A DNA stretch of 64,000 nt, from NCBI RefSeq assembly GCF_004114935.1, contig NZ_CP022221.1, positions 4,237,001-4,301,000 on the forward strand, in the 5' to 3' direction. Positions 51,106 through 60,547 of the stretch are shown piece by piece (position 1 is the stretch's first letter; each line of letters begins with the position of its first letter). The DNA is from Bradyrhizobium zhanjiangense. Its GTDB lineage: Bacteria; Pseudomonadota; Alphaproteobacteria; Rhizobiales; Xanthobacteraceae. Below the pieces are notes generated by a model. That model ran no database searches. It worked only from the letters and a program-made list of their open reading frames with translations, and was not told the origin of the DNA. Position numbers and translations under genes: made by a program.

Positions 51106-51873
51106 ATGGCACGGCGCAAGCGCGCGCTCGAGGTGGTGAGAAACGACGATGACGGCGAGGGCAGGCCCTCCCGGCGCAATCGCCTCAACTTTTTCGAGCT
51201 GGCCTATCAGAGGATCGAAGAGCTGCTCGTTCATTGCGAGCTCAAACCCGGCCAGTTCATGACCATGCTGGAATTGCAGCAGATCACCGGGTTCGGCCGC
51301 ACGCCGGTGCATCATGCCGTCAATCGTCTCTCGGCCGACACGCTCATCATCATTCGTCCGCGGCACGGCCTGCATATCGCGCCGATTGATCTGGCGCGTG
51401 AGCGCATGCTGCTTGGCTTGCGCCGCGACATGGAGCGCTTCGTGATCCGCCTTGCGGCCGATCGCGCCAGCCTGTCGCATCGCAATCAGGCACTGCACAT
51501 CGAACGCCTGCTGCGCGAGCGCCGCGCCAGCCTGACCCTCGACGAATTCAACAGCATCGACCGTCGCATCGACGCGCTGGTGCTGGAAGCCGCCGGCGAG
51601 CCTTTCCTCGCCCACACGCTGCGACCGCTGCACACCCTGTATCGTCGCATTGGCTTCATCCACCATCGTTTCATGCCGGGACAGACCGAGCTGTCGGGCA
51701 CGATCGATTGCCATCTCGCCATCCTCGCAGCGGTCGCCAATCGCCGCGTCGAGGATGCCGTGAAGGCAAGCGATGCGTTGATCGACTACATGGACGCGAT
51801 ATTCACCGGCATGGAGGCGGGCATCGACCCGCGCCTGCTCGATTGCAGCATCGAGCCGCTGCTCGGCACGTAG
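51106..51873 (+). CDS. GntR family transcriptional regulator (FCD type)
   Basis: This 255-residue protein has an N-terminal winged helix (ELAYQRIEELLVHCELKPGQFMT, LELQQITGFGRTPVHHAVNRL) and a C-terminal helical FCD effector domain with RRDMERFVIRLAADRAS and a metal/ligand-type His in TIDCHLAILAAVANR. FCD regulators respond to sugar acids and other carboxylates. It sits between the divergent dehydratase operon and the MFS transporter, 24 bases before the latter, and likely controls both. Good site GGGAGGA. Confidence 0.9.
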   Translation: MARRKRALEVVRNDDDGEGRPSRRNRLNFFELAYQRIEELLVHCELKPGQFMTMLELQQITGFGRTPVHHAVNRLSADTLIIIRPRHGLHIAPIDLARERMLLGLRRDMERFVIRLAADRASLSHRNQALHIERLLRERRASLTLDEFNSIDRRIDALVLEAAGEPFLAHTLRPLHTLYRRIGFIHHRFMPGQTELSGTIDCHLAILAAVANRRVEDAVKASDALIDYMDAIFTGMEAGIDPRLLDCSIEPLLGT

Positions 51874-51897
51874 AGAGTTTTGAAGAGAGGACCAAGC

Positions 51898-53262
51898 ATG
51901 TCAACGATGGCGATGCCACAACCGATCGCGAGCGAAGCCGCGGTCCGCTACCTCATCACGAACTACAGTCCCAAGGGCAACAAGGTCGGCTGGCTGATGA
52001 TGGCCTCGATCCTGGTCGAAGCCTGGGATCTCTATTCGATCGCCTTCGTGCTGATCTTCATCAAGGAGCAGTACAACCCCGATCCGCTGATGCTGGGCCT
52101 TGCCGCGGCCGGCACGCAAGGAGGAGCCCTGATCGGCGCGCTGCTCGGCGGCTGGCTGTCCGACAAGATCGGCCGCCGCGTCATGTTCCTGGTGACGATG
52201 GTGATGTTCATCGTGCTGGCGCTGGCGCAGGCCTTCGTGCCCAACGTTACCTGGCTCGTCGTGATCCGCTTCCTGCTCGGCATTCCGCTCGGGTCGGACA
52301 TCTCGACCGGCTACACCTACATCATGGAATCCATGGCCAAGGGCGAGCGCGAGGTCATGGGCAACCGCTGGCAGTTCATGTTCGCGGTCGGCGAGGTCAT
52401 GACCATCGGCGTCATAGTGATCTTCCTGCTGACCGACATGAACCACGAGATGCTGTGGCGCGTGACGCTCGGCCTCGGCGCGGTGCCGGCGCTGATCATC
52501 CTGATCATGCGCCACGACGTGCCGGAGACGGCGGTGTGGCTTGTGCAGAAGGGACGCTACCGCGAGGCCAAGCAGGTTGCGCGCGAGATGTTCAACGACA
52601 ATCTCGACATGCTGCCGGACCGGGACGTCGAGATGCCGAAGGTATCGACCCGCGCGTTCCTCGCCGATCTCAAGAAGGATCCGATCCGTTGGCGTGCCAC
52701 GCTGTATGGTTGGATCGCATGTTTCGCGCAGGCGAGCGAGTTCTCGACCTTTGCGTTCTACCTGCCGGTGCTGTTTGCAATGGTCGGCGTGTCGTCGATC
52801 CTCGGCAACAATCTGGTGACGATGGCGCTGTTTGCCTTCGCAGCCTTGTCGGGGTGGGTCGGGCCGCTGCTGACGCCGAAGATCGGCCATCGCGGCATCG
52901 CGATCGCGGGTTTCTCCATCGTGCTGGTGTCACTGCTGGTCGCTGCGTTTGCGCTCTATACGGACAACAAGATGCTGCTGCCGTTCGCCGCGGCCGGCAT
53001 GCTCTGGGGCCACTATTGGGACGCGTCGAACTGCATGACCATCCCGACGATGGTCGCCCGGCCGCGATACCGCGGCACCGCCAGCGGCTTCGCCTACATG
53101 TTCGTGAAGCTGCCGTCCTTCCTGGCGATCTTCCTGTTCCCGACGCTGTTCGCGGCGATCGGACAAGCCAACGCCACCCTGTTCGTGGCGATCTTCCCGG
53201 TGATCGGATTGCTCGCTGCAACCGTCATCCTGCCGGAGGTCTACGGCTACGAGAACGACTGA
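51898..53262 (+). CDS. MFS transporter (sugar/organic acid:H+ symporter type)
   Basis: This 454-residue transporter has twelve predicted helices. The sugar-porter loop 2-3 motif is GGWLSDKIGRRVMFLV and the first helix region is GWLMMASILVEAWDLYSIAF. A second half begins about residue 270 (WRATLYGWIACFAQASEFS). It is the sole transporter of the sugar-acid island and should import its substrate. ATG 51898 is preferred to the in-frame ATG at 51880 because GAGAGGA lies just before it. A 15-bp terminator hairpin follows. Confidence 0.9.
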   Translation: MSTMAMPQPIASEAAVRYLITNYSPKGNKVGWLMMASILVEAWDLYSIAFVLIFIKEQYNPDPLMLGLAAAGTQGGALIGALLGGWLSDKIGRRVMFLVTMVMFIVLALAQAFVPNVTWLVVIRFLLGIPLGSDISTGYTYIMESMAKGEREVMGNRWQFMFAVGEVMTIGVIVIFLLTDMNHEMLWRVTLGLGAVPALIILIMRHDVPETAVWLVQKGRYREAKQVAREMFNDNLDMLPDRDVEMPKVSTRAFLADLKKDPIRWRATLYGWIACFAQASEFSTFAFYLPVLFAMVGVSSILGNNLVTMALFAFAALSGWVGPLLTPKIGHRGIAIAGFSIVLVSLLVAAFALYTDNKMLLPFAAAGMLWGHYWDASNCMTIPTMVARPRYRGTASGFAYMFVKLPSFLAIFLFPTLFAAIGQANATLFVAIFPVIGLLAATVILPEVYGYEND

Positions 53263-53270
53263 CGAAGCGC

Positions 53271-53304
53271 GCCCCGGTCGCGGCGTCATCGCCGCGATCG
53301 GGGC
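53271..53304 (+). terminator. Terminator-like hairpin of the MFS gene
   Basis: GCCCCGGTCGCGGCG (53271-53285) pairs with CGCCGCGATCGGGGC (53290-53304) with one G-T mismatch, around TCAT. It begins 9 bases after the stop and is followed by ctattt. Confidence 0.7.
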
Positions 53305-53331
53305 CTATTTCGGGATGTCGCGCGCCGGCGG

Positions 53332-53556
53332 CTACGGGCTCAAGAAGACCGGGTCGATCCCGACTCCATGGCCGAGCAGGCCGATCGCCTGAAGCTGGGC
53401 GGAGTGGAGGTCGATTTCCACGATGGCGAACAGGGTAAACAACACCACTGCGGAGAAGATCAGCAGCGGATGGGCCGTCTCGGCCCGGCTCTCGTCGCCG
53501 CGAATCGGGCGACGCAGGGAGGAGCTCTGCGGCAATGCTTTCGATCGAATCTGCAT
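53332..53556 (-). CDS. Small hypothetical membrane protein
   Basis: This 74-residue protein has a basic N-terminus (RSKALPQSSSLRRPIRGDE), one hydrophobic stretch (HPLLIFSAVVLFTLFAIVEI) and a Gly-rich end. A strong ribosome site (AAGGAAGG) precedes ATG 53556, which favours a real gene. The function is unknown. Confidence 0.5.
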   Translation of the reverse strand: MQIRSKALPQSSSLRRPIRGDESRAETAHPLLIFSAVVLFTLFAIVEIDLHSAQLQAIGLLGHGVGIDPVFLSP

Positions 53557-53685
53557 GATGAACCTTCCTTGTCGGCATATCCGTCTGACCTGCGCGACAA
53601 TGGAATTCTAGCCGCGGTGTCACCGCCGGCATTGATGCACCGCAAATAGCTTGCACTCGATTTCGAAAGCTGAGCCCGGCGTCTC

Positions 53686-54936
53686 TTACCGGATTGCCGC
53701 CGCCAACGCCGCGATCAGCGCGGGTGGCGTCACCAGCAGGCCGAGCTTGAGGAACAGCCAGGCGCCGACCTCGATCTTCTCGCGCCGGAGCGCGACCAGC
53801 CAGAGGATGGTGGCGAGCGAGCCGGTCACCGACAGATTGGGGCCGAGGTCGACGCCGATCAGGATGGCGCTGACAACAGGCACGGGCAGATGATCGCTGG
53901 CGGCGACCGAGCCGGCGACGAGGCCGACCGGAAGGTTGTTGGCGATGTTGTCGGCGAGCGCGGTGGCAATGCCGACGCTCCAGGCGGCCTGCGGGACGGA
54001 TTGTGCCACCGCTTGGTGCAGCAGCCCGCTGAGCTGCGCGATCACACCGGTCTTCACCAGCGCCTCCACCATGACAAAGAGCCCGCCGACCAGCGGCAGC
54101 ACGCTCCAGGACACGCCGCGCAGCACAGGCATAGGCGATTGACGGTTGATCAGCAGCACGGCGGCCGCCGTCGCGGTCCCGCAGACGAATGTCGGCAAGC
54201 CCAATTGCAGATCGAGCGCAGAGGCCCAGATCAGCACGATGCCGATGGCGCCGATGCCATAGGCGGTCAATCGCCCGCCGCGTCCGAGTTTCGGGTGAGG
54301 GACACTCTTTTCGATCGTTTCGTCCTTCAACTCGCGGTGCAGCGCAAGGCGCAATGCGACATAGGTGAGACCGATCGAGGCAAGTGACGGCAGCGCGAAC
54401 TGACGCAGCCACGTTCCGAGATGCGGCATGTGCTTGCCGAACACCACGAGGTTGGCCGGATTGGAGATCGGCAGCACGAAGCTCGCGGCATTGGCAATGA
54501 AGGCGCAGACGAACAGATAAGGCAGCGGCTTGGCGCCGGCCGCGCGGGTTGCGGCGTAAACGGCGGGTGTCAGCACGATCGCGGTGGCATCATTCGAAAG
54601 CAGCACCGTCACCAGCGTGCCGACGAGGTAGATCAGCAGGAACAACCGCTGCGGAGAGCCGCGCGCATGCTCGACCGCAAAGGCGGCCAGATAGTCGAAC
54701 AGGCCTTCGAGGCGGGCGAGCTCGGCGATCAGCATCATGCCGATCAGGAAGAGATAGACGTCGACACCCTTCTCGATGCCGGTGAGCGCATCCTGCCAAG
54801 GTAGGAATCCGAGCAGCACCAGTGCAACGGCGCCGATCAGGGCCCAGACCGCCTCCGGCAGGCGAAAGGGTCGGATGATGACGCCTGCGGTCGCGGCTAC
54901 GATGATGCTCCAGGCCCAGATGGCGTCAGACGGCAC
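53686..54936 (-). CDS. ArsB/NhaD-type anion/ion transporter
   Basis: This 416-residue inner-membrane protein has about ten to twelve helices in two related halves. Family features include LIGMMLIAELARLEGLFDYLA, LLSNDATAIVLTPAVY, ISNPANLVVFGKHMPHL in the first half, and ADNIANNLPVGLVAG with IGVDLGPNLSVTGSLATIL in the second. Members export arsenite or transport other ions or dicarboxylates. No ars genes are nearby (the arsR-like gene at 34 kb is unrelated), so arsenic resistance is not supported. It is the last gene of a three-gene unit with an MFS gene. Confidence 0.85.
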   Translation of the reverse strand: MPSDAIWAWSIIVAATAGVIIRPFRLPEAVWALIGAVALVLLGFLPWQDALTGIEKGVDVYLFLIGMMLIAELARLEGLFDYLAAFAVEHARGSPQRLFLLIYLVGTLVTVLLSNDATAIVLTPAVYAATRAAGAKPLPYLFVCAFIANAASFVLPISNPANLVVFGKHMPHLGTWLRQFALPSLASIGLTYVALRLALHRELKDETIEKSVPHPKLGRGGRLTAYGIGAIGIVLIWASALDLQLGLPTFVCGTATAAAVLLINRQSPMPVLRGVSWSVLPLVGGLFVMVEALVKTGVIAQLSGLLHQAVAQSVPQAAWSVGIATALADNIANNLPVGLVAGSVAASDHLPVPVVSAILIGVDLGPNLSVTGSLATILWLVALRREKIEVGAWLFLKLGLLVTPPALIAALAAAIR

Positions 54937-54961
54937 GGTCAGTCCTCAAGGTGAACCAGAT

Positions 54962-56245
54962 CTATTCGGCAGCGATAGCTGATGCGGGCGCCGGTGTCTT
55001 CCCCCGCAGGCACAGATCGCCATCTGCGCTTTGCCGCGTCTCCGGCAGAGCGAAGAAGCAGACCACGGCCCCGATTGCCGCCACGGTGCCGAGCGAGATA
55101 AATGCTGCGCTGTAACCTGCGCCGACCACGACCAGGCCGGCAAGCGTCGTCGACAGCGCCGCGCCGATGTTCTGGGCGGTGATGACCGCGCCCTGCGCGA
55201 CGTTGAAGCGGCCGGTATTGCGCATGAGGTCGGCGACGATGACGGGAAAGATTGCGCCGAAAATGCCGGCTCCGACGCCGTCCAGAAGCTGCACGCCGAC
55301 CAGCCAGAACGGATTGTCCGAGAGCGTATAGAGGACGCCGCGGATCGGCAGGATCAACAGTGCGGCAAGGAAGAAGCGCTTGTGGCCCCAGCGGTCGGCC
55401 TTCGCGCCTACCAGCATTGCGAACGGCACCATCACGACTTGCGCGGCGACGATGCAGGCCGACATCAGGCTGGTGCCCATGTTCTTGTCCTGCAGCGCGA
55501 GCTTCTGCCCGACCAGCGGCAGCATGGCCGCGTTGGACAGGTGAAACAGGATCACACAGATTGCGAAGACGAGCAGTGGGCAGCAGGTCAGGAGTACGCT
55601 GAGGCCCGAGGGCTGTTCGGGCTCCGTGCTGGCGTTGCTGTCGTGCAGACCGCGGGCGAGATCATGGTCGATGGCCCGTTCGGGGATTGCGACAATGCTG
55701 GCGAGGCTCGCAATCGCCATGGCGCCGAGCAGGTAGAACACGACGGTCGGGCCGAACCAATAGGCGAAGACGCCTGCCAGACCCGCCGCGACAGCGTTGC
55801 CGGCATGGTTGAAGGTCTCGTTGCGTCCGATCCGCCGGGTGAAGGCGGCATGACCGAAGATGCCGAGCGAGACGGCGGCGATTGCAGGCGGGAAGATGAC
55901 AGCAGCAGCCTGGGCGATCCCCTGCGAGATCGCGACCAGCCCGAAGTTCGGAAACAACGGTAGCGATAGCGAGGCAAGCGTCACCAAAATCGCGGCTATC
56001 GCCATCGCGAGCCGCTTCGCCCGCGTTGCATCGACCAGCGCACCAGCCGGCGTCTGCGCCACGATGCCGGCGATCGTCGCGATCGACATCACGAGGCCGA
56101 TGCGCGCCTCATCCCAGCGCTGCTCGGTGAGCAGATAGACCGCGAGATAGGGCCCCAGCCCATCGCGGACATCTGCGAGGAAGAAGTTGGCCGCATCCAG
56201 CGCGCGGCCGGCGCGCCTCGTCTGATCGGAGTTTGCGCTCGACAT
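54962..56245 (-). CDS. MFS transporter
   Basis: This 427-residue transporter has twelve predicted helices. The loop 2-3 region is GALVDATRAKRLAMAIAA, and the family start is NFFLADVRDGLGPYLAVYLL, a pattern seen in MFS proteins often found with oxalate, arsenite or chromate genes. A loop 8-9 motif VGAKADRWGHKRFFL is present. It lies 25 bases upstream of the ArsB/NhaD-type gene and shares its transcript. The substrate is unknown. Confidence 0.88.
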   Translation of the reverse strand: MSSANSDQTRRAGRALDAANFFLADVRDGLGPYLAVYLLTEQRWDEARIGLVMSIATIAGIVAQTPAGALVDATRAKRLAMAIAAILVTLASLSLPLFPNFGLVAISQGIAQAAAVIFPPAIAAVSLGIFGHAAFTRRIGRNETFNHAGNAVAAGLAGVFAYWFGPTVVFYLLGAMAIASLASIVAIPERAIDHDLARGLHDSNASTEPEQPSGLSVLLTCCPLLVFAICVILFHLSNAAMLPLVGQKLALQDKNMGTSLMSACIVAAQVVMVPFAMLVGAKADRWGHKRFFLAALLILPIRGVLYTLSDNPFWLVGVQLLDGVGAGIFGAIFPVIVADLMRNTGRFNVAQGAVITAQNIGAALSTTLAGLVVVGAGYSAAFISLGTVAAIGAVVCFFALPETRQSADGDLCLRGKTPAPASAIAAE

Positions 56246-56328
56246 CGGGTCTCTCGGTCGAGGCTCAAAGTGGCCCCGGCAGCAACCATCGTGATGTCGG
56301 CCTGGTTCCGCGGATCACGTCGGGCTCC

Positions 56329-56451
56329 TCAAAACTTGACCGCGAGCAGCACCACGCCGCCGCCGATCATGGCGAAGATCACGGTCAGCGCGGCAAAGCA
56401 GGCGGAAAGGATCGCCCAGGTCTGCCAGGCGGAGAGGAGCGCGGGTTTCAT
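56329..56451 (-). CDS. 40-residue membrane peptide resembling an EamA first helix
   Basis: The small frame encodes MKPALLSAWQTWAILSACFA followed by ALTVIFAMIGGGVVLLAVKF and a stop. The phrase WAILSACFAALTVIFA matches the first transmembrane helix of many EamA exporters (WxxLSAxFAALTAIFAK). Here the protein stops after one helix. It may be a remnant or a functional small membrane subunit. It lies 83 bases upstream of the MFS gene in the same direction. The ribosome site is weak. Confidence 0.5.
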   Translation of the reverse strand: MKPALLSAWQTWAILSACFAALTVIFAMIGGGVVLLAVKF

Positions 56452-56491
56452 GTCATCGATATCCGTTGATTAGGACGGCGCGCCCGAGCCG

Positions 56492-56567
56492 TCATTGCGA
56501 GCGCAGCGAAGCAATCCAGAGACTTTCCGCAGAGGTGGCCTGGTTTGCTTCGCTGCGCTCGCAATGA
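56492..56567. repeat. CATTGCGAG palindromic repeat, copy 3
   Basis: The arms tcattgcgagcgcagcgaag and cttcgctgcgctcgcaatga are inverted perfectly in their outer 20 bases. The inner caatccaga arm has diverged on the right (cctggtttg). It lies between the membrane-peptide gene and the end of the hybrid kinase gene. Confidence 0.83.
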
Positions 56568-56601
56568 CGGAATGCGCGGCAACGCGGTGCGCCCATCAAA
56601 C

Positions 56602-59067
56602 TCACCTTACCACCGACAGCTTCTCCGTGATCGCCTTGCGCAGGATACGCGACAGCGATTCCACCGAATAGGGCTTCTGGATCAGCTCGAAACCGCGATG
56701 CGCATTCTCGGCGAGCACGTTGCTGTAGCCAGAGGTGAGCACGACGGGCAGGCCCGGATAGCGCTCGCGGATGATGCTGGCGAGCTCGACGCCGTTCATG
56801 CCGGGCATGATGACGTCGGAGAAGACGAGATCGACGGCGAATTCGTTTTCACCGAGGATGGTCAGGGCCGCATCGGCGCTGGCGACGCGGCGGACGACAT
56901 AGCCGAGATCCTCCAGCAGCTCGGTGGAGAAGCGGCCGACCTCGTCGTTGTCCTCGACCACGAGCACGCGGTAGCCGCGCCCGGTGGCCGCGGCCTCGTG
57001 GGTCAGTGCCGCGGCTTCCTTGTCCGTCGCAGGGCTTTGTGCCTGCGGCAGATAGATGGTGAAGGTCGCGCCTTTGGCTTGCCTGCTCGTCACCGCAATG
57101 TCGCCCTCGGACTGTTTTGCGAAGCCGAAGGCCTGGCTGAGGCCGAGCCCGGTGCCCTTGCCGACCTCCTTGGTGGTGAAGAAGGGCTCGAAGATCAGGT
57201 CGAGATGCTCCGGCGCGATGCCGCAGCCGGTGTCGGTGACCGAGATGGCGACATAGTCGCCGCCGCGCGCCGATTGTGCGCGCAGGCTCGGAATCCCAAA
57301 GACCTTGCGGACGGCGATAGTGAGGCCGCCTTCGCCGTTCATGGCGTCGCGGGCGTTGACGGCGAGATTGATCAGCGCGCTTTCGAACTGCGCGATGTCG
57401 GCCACGGTGAAGCAGCCGGGATCCTCAACCTCGACCGCGATCTCGATGCGGCCTCCGACCAGCGGGCGGATCAGTTGCGCGACGCCCTCGACCTGGCTGC
57501 CGACATTGAAGATCTGCGGCTTCAGCGGCTGCCGCCGCGCGAACGCCAGCAGCTGTGCAGTCAGCTTGGAGGCCCGCTCGACCGTCTCGGAGATGGCGTC
57601 GACATAGCGGCGGCGGCGCTCCTCCGGCAGCTCACGGCGGCGCAGGAAGTCGGTCGCCGAACGGATAATGGTGAGGAGATTGTTGAAGTCGTGCGCGACG
57701 CCGCCGGTGAGCTGGCCGATCGCCTCCATCTTCTGCGACTGTCGCAGCGCTTCCTCGCCGCGCCGGCGCTCGGTGATGTCGACGGCCTCGGGCACGGCGC
57801 CGGTGATGTTGCCGTGGCGGTCGAGCACGGGGCGCATGCCGAAGTCGAAATCGCGCTCGCCGATGGGAAGGCGCAGCCGCATCTCCAGCCGCACGGCTTC
57901 GCCCTTGAGCACGGCATCGAAGGCGTCGCGCACCAGCGCGCTCATACCCTCCGTTGCGCTGAACCAGGGAGTCTCCCACAACGGCTTTCCGATGACGTCC
58001 GAGGAATTCGCCTTGATGCCGTCAAGCGCAGTCTTGTTGGCGTAAAGCAACTCGCCCCTGAGATTGACGAGGCCCTGATACTGGTTGCTGGTCTCCAGGA
58101 TCGCACGCAGCCGCGCCTCGTTGGATTCGAGCTCGGCGGTGCGCTGGGCGATGCGCTCTTCCAAAGTCTCATTGAGTTGCCGGAGCTCGATCTCGGCCTG
58201 CTTGGCCGCGGTGATGTCGTGGGCGACGCCGATGAAGCCGATATGCTTGCCGGTCGGGTCCCAGCGCGGCTGCGATTCCGAGCGCAGCCAGCGCCATTCC
58301 CCTTTGGCATTCTTGTAGCGTGCTTCCAGCACGAACGGCTTTAGCGACGCTTCGCCCTGGACGGATTGTTGGAGCACATGCGGCAGGTCGTCCGGATGCA
58401 ACACCTTGCGCCAGTCGAAGTCGATGGCCTGATCATAGGGCAGGCCGACGAAATCGACATAGGCCTGGTTGGCGAAGGAGCGCTTGCGGTCGAGCTTGGT
58501 CACCCAGATCGGCACCGGTGCGCTGTCGGCGATCAGCCGGAAGCGTTCCTCGCTCTCGCGCAGCGTCTCGCGCGCGAGCGCCTGGGCGGTGATGTCGATG
58601 TGGGCGCCGACGAGGCGGATGGCGCGGCCGTCCTTGTCGCGCTCGATCTTGGCAACGACCCGAATCCAGCGAGTCTCGCCGTCATTGGGGCGGATGATGC
58701 GGTATTCGGCGGTGTAGTCTTCGCTCGTTCCGGCGAGAGCCTCGAAGAAATGTTTGACGGTCGCGTCGCGATCCTCGGGATGGATGCGGTTGACCCAGTC
58801 CTCGTGCGTCTCGTCCGCGGCCTCCGGGGGCAACCCATGGATCATCAGATATTCGGGCGAGCGACGGTTCTTGAAGCCCTCACGGAAGTCGACCTCGACG
58901 CCGCCGACCTTGCCGATACGCTGGATGCGCGCGAGCTCGGCCTCGCGCTCCTGAAGCGCGCGATAGGCGTTGTCACGCTCGCGCGCGACGTCTTCGAGGT
59001 GCTGGCGCAGCCTTTCGGCAGCGATTGTCTCGGGCAAGGGTTTGTTCAAGGCATGGGCCGTTGTCAT
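56602..59067 (-). CDS. Hybrid sensor histidine kinase with three PAS domains and a receiver
   Basis: This 821-residue soluble kinase begins with a coiled coil and has PAS domains at about 50-160 (with [18 protein letters not shown]), 175-290 ([20 protein letters not shown]) and 320-435. The HisKA domain has His459 in [16 protein letters not shown]. The HATPase domain ([29 protein letters not shown]) and a C-terminal receiver ([13 protein letters not shown], phospho-acceptor in [12 protein letters not shown], Lys in ELIQKPY) complete it. The HDFNN motif is typical of stress-response hybrid kinases. It starts at ATG 59067; GTG 59079 is an alternative. No membrane segment is seen, so it senses a cytoplasmic signal, perhaps light, redox or a ligand. 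Confidence 0.92.
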   Translation of the reverse strand: MTTAHALNKPLPETIAAERLRQHLEDVARERDNAYRALQEREAELARIQRIGKVGGVEVDFREGFKNRRSPEYLMIHGLPPEAADETHEDWVNRIHPEDRDATVKHFFEALAGTSEDYTAEYRIIRPNDGETRWIRVVAKIERDKDGRAIRLVGAHIDITAQALARETLRESEERFRLIADSAPVPIWVTKLDRKRSFANQAYVDFVGLPYDQAIDFDWRKVLHPDDLPHVLQQSVQGEASLKPFVLEARYKNAKGEWRWLRSESQPRWDPTGKHIGFIGVAHDITAAKQAEIELRQLNETLEERIAQRTAELESNEARLRAILETSNQYQGLVNLRGELLYANKTALDGIKANSSDVIGKPLWETPWFSATEGMSALVRDAFDAVLKGEAVRLEMRLRLPIGERDFDFGMRPVLDRHGNITGAVPEAVDITERRRGEEALRQSQKMEAIGQLTGGVAHDFNNLLTIIRSATDFLRRRELPEERRRRYVDAISETVERASKLTAQLLAFARRQPLKPQIFNVGSQVEGVAQLIRPLVGGRIEIAVEVEDPGCFTVADIAQFESALINLAVNARDAMNGEGGLTIAVRKVFGIPSLRAQSARGGDYVAISVTDTGCGIAPEHLDLIFEPFFTTKEVGKGTGLGLSQAFGFAKQSEGDIAVTSRQAKGATFTIYLPQAQSPATDKEAAALTHEAAATGRGYRVLVVEDNDEVGRFSTELLEDLGYVVRRVASADAALTILGENEFAVDLVFSDVIMPGMNGVELASIIRERYPGLPVVLTSGYSNVLAENAHRGFELIQKPYSVESLSRILRKAITEKLSVVR

Positions 59068-59287
59068 GCGGGTGCGCACGTGCCGGACCGATATTCACAC
59101 AGACGGAGCGTGATGGCCATCGCTTAGAAGGGAATATGCAGGGAAGGGCGCGGATTCCGGCGGGTATGAACGAATGCCTCCACCGGCTATTTGTTCCTGA
59201 CGTTGGAACGATGCGCCCTCTGTGCGCGTATCTGCGAGGCGCGACAACTCTGATTCCACAAGACTCCCTTTGCGAAGAGGCTAAATC

Positions 59288-60358
59288 TTGAAGCTCTTTG
59301 TCTGCCAGGCCTGCGGCAACGTCCTCTATTTCGAGAACCGCGCCTGCGAACGCTGCGGTCACCGCGTGGCCTTCCTGCCGGAGAAGGAGACGATGTCGGC
59401 CGTCGAGCCCGACGGCGAGGCCTGGAAGACGCTGACCGACAAGGGCGAAAGCCGCATGCTGTGCCGCAATGCCGAATACGATTCCTGCAACTGGCTGACG
59501 GATACGGGCGACGGCACGGGCTACTGCCGCGCCTGTCGTCACAACGGCATCGTGCCGGATCTGTCGGATCCGGCGCAGCTCGCCGGCTGGCGCGAGCTGG
59601 AGGTGGCAAAGCACCGCCTGTTTTATTCCCTGATCCGCTGGAAGCTGCCGCTCCAGACCCGGCAGGACAACCCTAAGCATGGGCTGATCTTCAATTTCCT
59701 CGCCGACGATCCGCACAGCGGAGAGAAGGTCATGACCGGTCATGACAACGGCCTGATCACGATCGCGCTCACCGAGGCCGACGACATCGAGCGCGAGCGG
59801 CGCCGGCTCGAGATGGGCGAGCCCTACCGGACGCTGCTCGGGCATTTCCGCCACGAGGTCGGACACTATTTCTGGGACGTGCTGGTGCGGGACGGCGGCA
59901 AGCTCGACCAATGCCGCGCCATGTTCGGCGACGATTCGGCCGATTACGGCCAGGCCTTGCAGCGCCATTATGCCGAAGGCGCGCCGCCGGACTGGCAGCA
60001 GAACTACGTCTCCGCCTACGCGACGACGCATCCGTGGGAGGACTTCGCCGAGACTTGGGCGCACTATCTCCACATCGTCGACACGCTGGAGATGACCGCC
60101 GAGTTCGGCATGGAGGTACGCCCCAAGGTCGACCGCGACGGGGAGCTGACGACGCGCATTCGTTTCAACCCCTACGAGGCCCGGGATGTGGAGGCGCTGG
60201 TCAGCGCATGGCTGCCCTTTACCTTCGCCATGAACAGCGTCAACCGCGCCATGGGCCTGCGCGACCTCTATCCTTTCATCCTGTCGCCCGCCGTGATCGC
60301 CAAACTGGGTTTTGTTCACAGCCTCGTGCGGGACGTAGCCAAGGCCGGGAAGCCGTAG
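59288..60358 (+). CDS. Zinc-ribbon putative metallopeptidase
   Basis: This 356-residue protein has a zinc ribbon at the N-terminus (Cys6, Cys9, Cys20, Cys23), a second cysteine set (Cys59, Cys67, Cys80, Cys83) and a gluzincin-like active site HEVGHYF (His189, Glu190, His193). A further WEDFAETWAHYLHI around residue 255 could supply the third zinc ligand. The combination is typical of an uncharacterised proteobacterial family. It starts at TTG 59288 after a GAAGAGG site. The substrate is unknown; it is probably cytoplasmic. Confidence 0.82.
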   Translation: MKLFVCQACGNVLYFENRACERCGHRVAFLPEKETMSAVEPDGEAWKTLTDKGESRMLCRNAEYDSCNWLTDTGDGTGYCRACRHNGIVPDLSDPAQLAGWRELEVAKHRLFYSLIRWKLPLQTRQDNPKHGLIFNFLADDPHSGEKVMTGHDNGLITIALTEADDIERERRRLEMGEPYRTLLGHFRHEVGHYFWDVLVRDGGKLDQCRAMFGDDSADYGQALQRHYAEGAPPDWQQNYVSAYATTHPWEDFAETWAHYLHIVDTLEMTAEFGMEVRPKVDRDGELTTRIRFNPYEARDVEALVSAWLPFTFAMNSVNRAMGLRDLYPFILSPAVIAKLGFVHSLVRDVAKAGKP

Positions 60359-60547
60359 GCGGTGCCAGGGCCCGCCGGCCCCGTTCCGCAAGCCCGTTCC
60401 GGTCTTGCGCTGGTACGCCAGAGGGGAGGGATTTAGACCGTTGCCTCCGGCCCATTTTGATGTACCACGGGAGCCACACGGCCCATTTCCCATAGGCCCC
60501 GACGGCCAGGAAAGGGTCCCCGCCCAAGGTCGAGACTCAAGAAAAGC

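Noticed and set aside
53686..54936. Arsenic-resistance locus formed by the ArsB-like transporter and the ArsR-family gene
   Set aside because: The two genes are about 19 kb apart; the ArsR-type protein lacks metal-binding cysteines and is paired with an SRPBCC gene, and no arsC or arsH is present.
56545..58344. A 599-codon open frame opposite the hybrid kinase
   Set aside because: Antisense shadow; the kinase frame has complete PAS, HisKA, HATPase and receiver motifs.
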